Source: an uncultured Actinomycetes bacterium
GTDB taxonomy: Bacteria > Actinomycetota > Actinomycetes > Nanopelagicales > Nanopelagicaceae
NCBI GenBank assembly: GCA_903827945.1
Contig: CAIKKN010000029.1
Location: forward strand, 42,401-106,400
DNA length: 64,000 nt
Direction of reading: 5' to 3'
Each line of letters starts with the position of its first letter. The first letter of the stretch is position 1. The notes below the pieces were generated by a model, which was not told the origin of the DNA, ran no database searches, and saw only the letters and a program-made list of their open reading frames with translations. Shown piece after piece: positions 61,488 to 64,000 of the stretch. A program made the translations under genes and the position numbers.

Positions 61488-62822
61488 TCAACCCTTATAG
61501 TGATGGGCCATTGCGGTGAGCGCTCGATCAAGAATATCCAGACCCAATTTCGCATCGTCCACGCTCACATTGCATGGGGGATTGAGATGAATGCGATTGA
61601 AATTGTTGAAAGGCATCAAACCAAGCTTCTTACATTCGGCAACTATTTCATTCATGGCTGGACTGGAAGAACCGTATGGAGCCATCGGTTCGCGAGTGAC
61701 ACGATTAGTAACCAAATCCAAACTCCAGAAAACTCCTTGCCCACGCACATCGCCAATCATTGGGTGTTTTTTCGCAAGTTCGATAAGTGCCGGCCCAATG
61801 ATTGATTCACCAATCATCGCTGCGTTCTCTACCATTTTTTCATCTTTCATTGCATCAATCGTTGCAACTGATGCAGCGCAAGCGATGGGATGTCCAGAAT
61901 AAGTCAGGCCACCTGGAAAGACGCGATCATTAAAAGTTGCTGCAATTTGCTTTGTAATTACTACGCCACCCATTGGGATGTACCCGGAGTTGACGCCCTT
62001 TGCGAAGACAATCAAATCTGGTCGCGCCGTCGAATGTTCGAATGCAAACCATTTTCCAGTTCTTCCAAAACCAGCCATCACTTCATCGGCAATCCAGAGA
62101 ATGCCGTACTTGTCGCAAAGAGCGCGCAAACCTTCTAAGTAGCCCTTTGGCGGAACAAGTACTCCCGCTGTTCCCGGTACTGACTCGATGAGTACTGCTG
62201 CAATTGTGTGTGCACCTTCAAAAATTATTGTTTGCTCGAGATGGGCAAGAGCGCGTTCGCACTCTTCCTGTTCTGTCGTAGCCCAAAACGAGGATCGGTA
62301 GAGGTATGGTCCCCAGAAGTGGACATGTCCATGGGCAAACTCATTGGGCAGTCGACGAGGATCGCCAGTCGCATTGATTGCTGAGCCTGTGTTGCCATGA
62401 TATGAACGGTATGTTGAAAGAATTTTTGCTTTGCCGGTATGAAGACGCGCCATGCGTACCGCGTTTTCTATTCCATCGGCTCCACCATTTGTAAAGAAGA
62501 CCTTTTCAAAATCTCCGCCAGCCAACTCCACAATGCGTTTTGCTGCGCCATTTCGAGCCTCATTTGCATGCTGAGGGGCAATAGTTGCAAGAGTGTCAGC
62601 TTGATCTTTAATAGCCGCAATAACCTTTGGATGCTGGTGGCCAATGTTTGTGAAAACCAATTGGCAAGAAAAATCCAAATATTTCTTTCCATCAAAGTCC
62701 CAGAAGTATGATCCTTGGCCACTTTGGATTGTCATGGGGTTGATCTGCGCCTGTGCCGACCATGAGTGAAAAACATACTTGCGATCATTTGCAAATACTT
62801 CGGCGCCTTTTTCTGATGACAT
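61488..62822 (-). CDS. Class III (omega) aminotransferase
   Basis: A 444-residue PLP enzyme that probably transfers an amino group from an omega-amine or beta-alanine-type donor. It shows FSCQLVFTNIGHQHPKVIAA, YRSYHGNTGSA, IADEVMAGFGRTGKWFAFEH, and the PLP-binding lysine in DLIVFAKGVNSGYIPMGGVV. Donor and acceptor cannot be fixed; annotated relatives include taurine-pyruvate and aspartate-family enzymes. AAAGGA precedes the ATG. It is separated from glnA by a terminator. Confidence 0.88.
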   Translation of the reverse strand: MSSEKGAEVFANDRKYVFHSWSAQAQINPMTIQSGQGSYFWDFDGKKYLDFSCQLVFTNIGHQHPKVIAAIKDQADTLATIAPQHANEARNGAAKRIVELAGGDFEKVFFTNGGADGIENAVRMARLHTGKAKILSTYRSYHGNTGSAINATGDPRRLPNEFAHGHVHFWGPYLYRSSFWATTEQEECERALAHLEQTIIFEGAHTIAAVLIESVPGTAGVLVPPKGYLEGLRALCDKYGILWIADEVMAGFGRTGKWFAFEHSTARPDLIVFAKGVNSGYIPMGGVVITKQIAATFNDRVFPGGLTYSGHPIACAASVATIDAMKDEKMVENAAMIGESIIGPALIELAKKHPMIGDVRGQGVFWSLDLVTNRVTREPMAPYGSSSPAMNEIVAECKKLGLMPFNNFNRIHLNPPCNVSVDDAKLGLDILDRALTAMAHHYKG

Positions 62823-62931
62823 TGAGAGTTCCTTTATACATTTGGGTTATGCAGTGAATCTAACATAGTAAGAATGGAATGGGCAGGGTCACGAGTAGTT
62901 TCAGAAGGTCTTATGGAACTTTTAGAAATAG

Positions 62932-62959
62932 AAAACCCCGCCATTTCTGACGGGGTTTT
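62932..62959 (-). terminator. Intrinsic terminator of glnA
   Basis: A 9-bp stem (AAAACCCCG/CGGGGTTTT) with a 10-base loop, about 33 bases after the glnA stop; the stem ends in T's on both strands. Confidence 0.9.
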
Positions 62960-62992
62960 CAACGACGGACCTTTTTAGAGGTTTAGGAGATT

Positions 62993-64000
62993 TTAGAGGT
63001 CGTAGTACAACTCGAACTCTGCTGGATGTGGACGCAAGCGAACATAATCAACTTCTTCCTTACGCTTCCATGTAATCCACGTACTGATGAGGTCATCGGT
63101 AAAGACGCCGCCCTTTGTGAGGAAGGCATGATCTTTTTCAAGATTGTCTAGCGCTGCGTCAAGTGAGCCAGGAACCTGAGCGATAGCAGCAGCTTCTTCA
63201 CCGCTGAGCTCGTAGATGTCCTTGTCGACTGGGGCAGGTGGCTCAATCTTGTTTTGGATTCCATCGATACCAGCCATCAACATTGCAGCGAATGCAAGAT
63301 ATGGATTTGAAGATGGATCTGGGCAACGGAACTCAATGCGCTTTGCCTTTGGATTGTCTCCAGTAATTGGAATACGGATACAAGCCGAACGGTTACGAGC
63401 TGAGTACGCAAGATTTACTGGTGCTTCATATCCTGGAACAAGGCGGCGATATGAGTTGACGGTTGGGTTTGTGAATGCGAGGAGTGATGGCGCATGCTTC
63501 AAAAGTCCACCGATGTACCAACGTGCGATATCTGAGAGATCGCCATAGTTGCCCTTTTGGAACATCAATGACTTTCCATCTTTCCACAGCGATTGGTGCA
63601 CGTGCATGCCTGAACCGTTATCTCCGAAGAGTGGCTTTGGCATAAATGTTGCTGTCTTTCCATTCTCCCAAGCGGTGTTCTTAATGACGTACTTAAACTT
63701 CATGACGTCATCGCCTGCTTGCTGAATATCTGAGAAGCGGTAGTTGATTTCCATTTGACCTGCTGTACCGACTTCATGGTGAGCGCGCTCAACAAGTAGT
63801 CCAACTTCTCCAAGCTTCATAACCATTTCATCGCGAAGATCTGCGAACTGATCGGTTGGAGATACTGGGAAATATCCGCCCTTGATACGAGTGCGGTATC
63901 CACGGTTTGGACTTCCATCTGGATATGTTTCAGCGCCTGTGTTCCACCAACCTTCGTATGAATCAATGTGGTGGTAAGCCTCATTCATGCCTGTGCTAAA
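62993..64000 (-). CDS. glnA: Glutamine synthetase, type I (5' end outside window)
   Basis: ATP-dependent synthesis of glutamine from glutamate and ammonium. The visible 335 codons are the C-terminal three-quarters, starting within [17 protein letters not shown]. They include [19 protein letters not shown], the conserved [19 protein letters not shown], and [20 protein letters not shown]. The region DIYELSGEE corresponds to the adenylylation-site loop, whose tyrosine is present. The length and the adenylylation tyrosine point to the GSI-beta form. It fits the window's amt-PII-GlnD genes. Confidence 0.95.
   Translation of the reverse strand, partial: FSTGMNEAYHHIDSYEGWWNTGAETYPDGSPNRGYRTRIKGGYFPVSPTDQFADLRDEMVMKLGEVGLLVERAHHEVGTAGQMEINYRFSDIQQAGDDVMKFKYVIKNTAWENGKTATFMPKPLFGDNGSGMHVHQSLWKDGKSLMFQKGNYGDLSDIARWYIGGLLKHAPSLLAFTNPTVNSYRRLVPGYEAPVNLAYSARNRSACIRIPITGDNPKAKRIEFRCPDPSSNPYLAFAAMLMAGIDGIQNKIEPPAPVDKDIYELSGEEAAAIAQVPGSLDAALDNLEKDHAFLTKGGVFTDDLISTWITWKRKEEVDYVRLRPHPAEFELYYDL

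Overview
The window looks like the core chromosome of a streamlined, low-GC actinobacterium. The gene content and order are actinobacterial throughout. Examples are plsC-gpsA-ddl-thiL behind an HU with a Lys/Ala/Pro tail, the SepIVA-YceD-rpmF-rnc-smc-ftsY block, dut-DUF3159-trkA-trkA-TrmA, dxs/RNase D/DUF3000, pimB'-fadD15-SRPBCC, PadR-ino1, and a SAM-IV riboswitch. Base composition is roughly balanced instead of GC-rich, and the genes are packed extremely tightly. That combination fits a freshwater acI-type actinobacterium (Nanopelagicales: Planktophila/Nanopelagicus), but this is inference from style and synteny, not from a marker gene. I found no mobile element, prophage, CRISPR array, rRNA or tRNA.

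Layout. 1-5.1 kb: HU tail, phospholipid and cell-wall precursor genes (plsC, gpsA, ddl), a lone Lrp-type RAM domain, thiL, a GDPD phosphodiesterase and rpmB. 5.2-15.0 kb: recG, rsmD, coaD, SepIVA-like, yceD, rpmF, rnc, smc, ftsY. 15.1-22.7 kb: ammonium and PII regulation (amt-glnB-glnD), then ffh, rpsP-khpA-rimM-trmD. 22.8-32.4 kb: DUF4193, DUF3093, a thioesterase, dut, DUF3159, a TrkA pair, a TrmA-like RNA methyltransferase, aconitase and dxs. 32.3-38.4 kb: a fatty-acid oxidation pair (fadB-like plus a frameshifted thiolase), an FTR1 iron permease, RNase D-like and DUF3000. 38.5-48.1 kb: transporters, a pimB'-like mannosyltransferase, fadD15, an SRPBCC protein, a ROK glucokinase, an alpha/beta hydrolase, a second plsC, a Cas4/RecB-like nuclease and a LysE exporter. 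48.2-56.7 kb: uracil/xanthine permease, PadR-ino1, enoyl-CoA hydratase, SDR, a Ni/Co permease and a SAM-IV-controlled amino-acid ABC transporter. 57-64 kb: an aminomutase-like PLP enzyme, ABC-F ATPase, DMT transporter, MarC, a class III aminotransferase, and glnA running off the end.

How the genes work together. Nitrogen handling is well represented (amt, PII, GlnD, glnA, amino-acid uptake, LysE). Membrane lipid metabolism is the other theme: two PlsC proteins, GpsA, GDPD, inositol phosphate synthase, PimB'-like and FadD15. Inositol lipids with mannose are therefore plausible. Translation and secretion genes (rpmB, rpmF, rpsP, KhpA, RimM, TrmD, Ffh, FtsY) make up most of the first third.

Two architectural rules stand out. 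First, most genes that begin a transcription unit carry a TANNNT hexamer exactly 6 or 7 bases before the start codon and no Shine-Dalgarno sequence, so leaderless transcription seems to be the default. This rule was used here to decide several starts. Second, every convergent gene pair either overlaps or is separated by at most 2 bases. The most interesting local items are the SAM-IV riboswitch, the -1 frameshift at a slippery heptamer in the thiolase, a LuxR-type regulator carrying a kinase-like phosphoacceptor helix with His changed to Tyr, two overlapping back-to-back -10 elements, and a 55-residue CxxC/CxxC protein.
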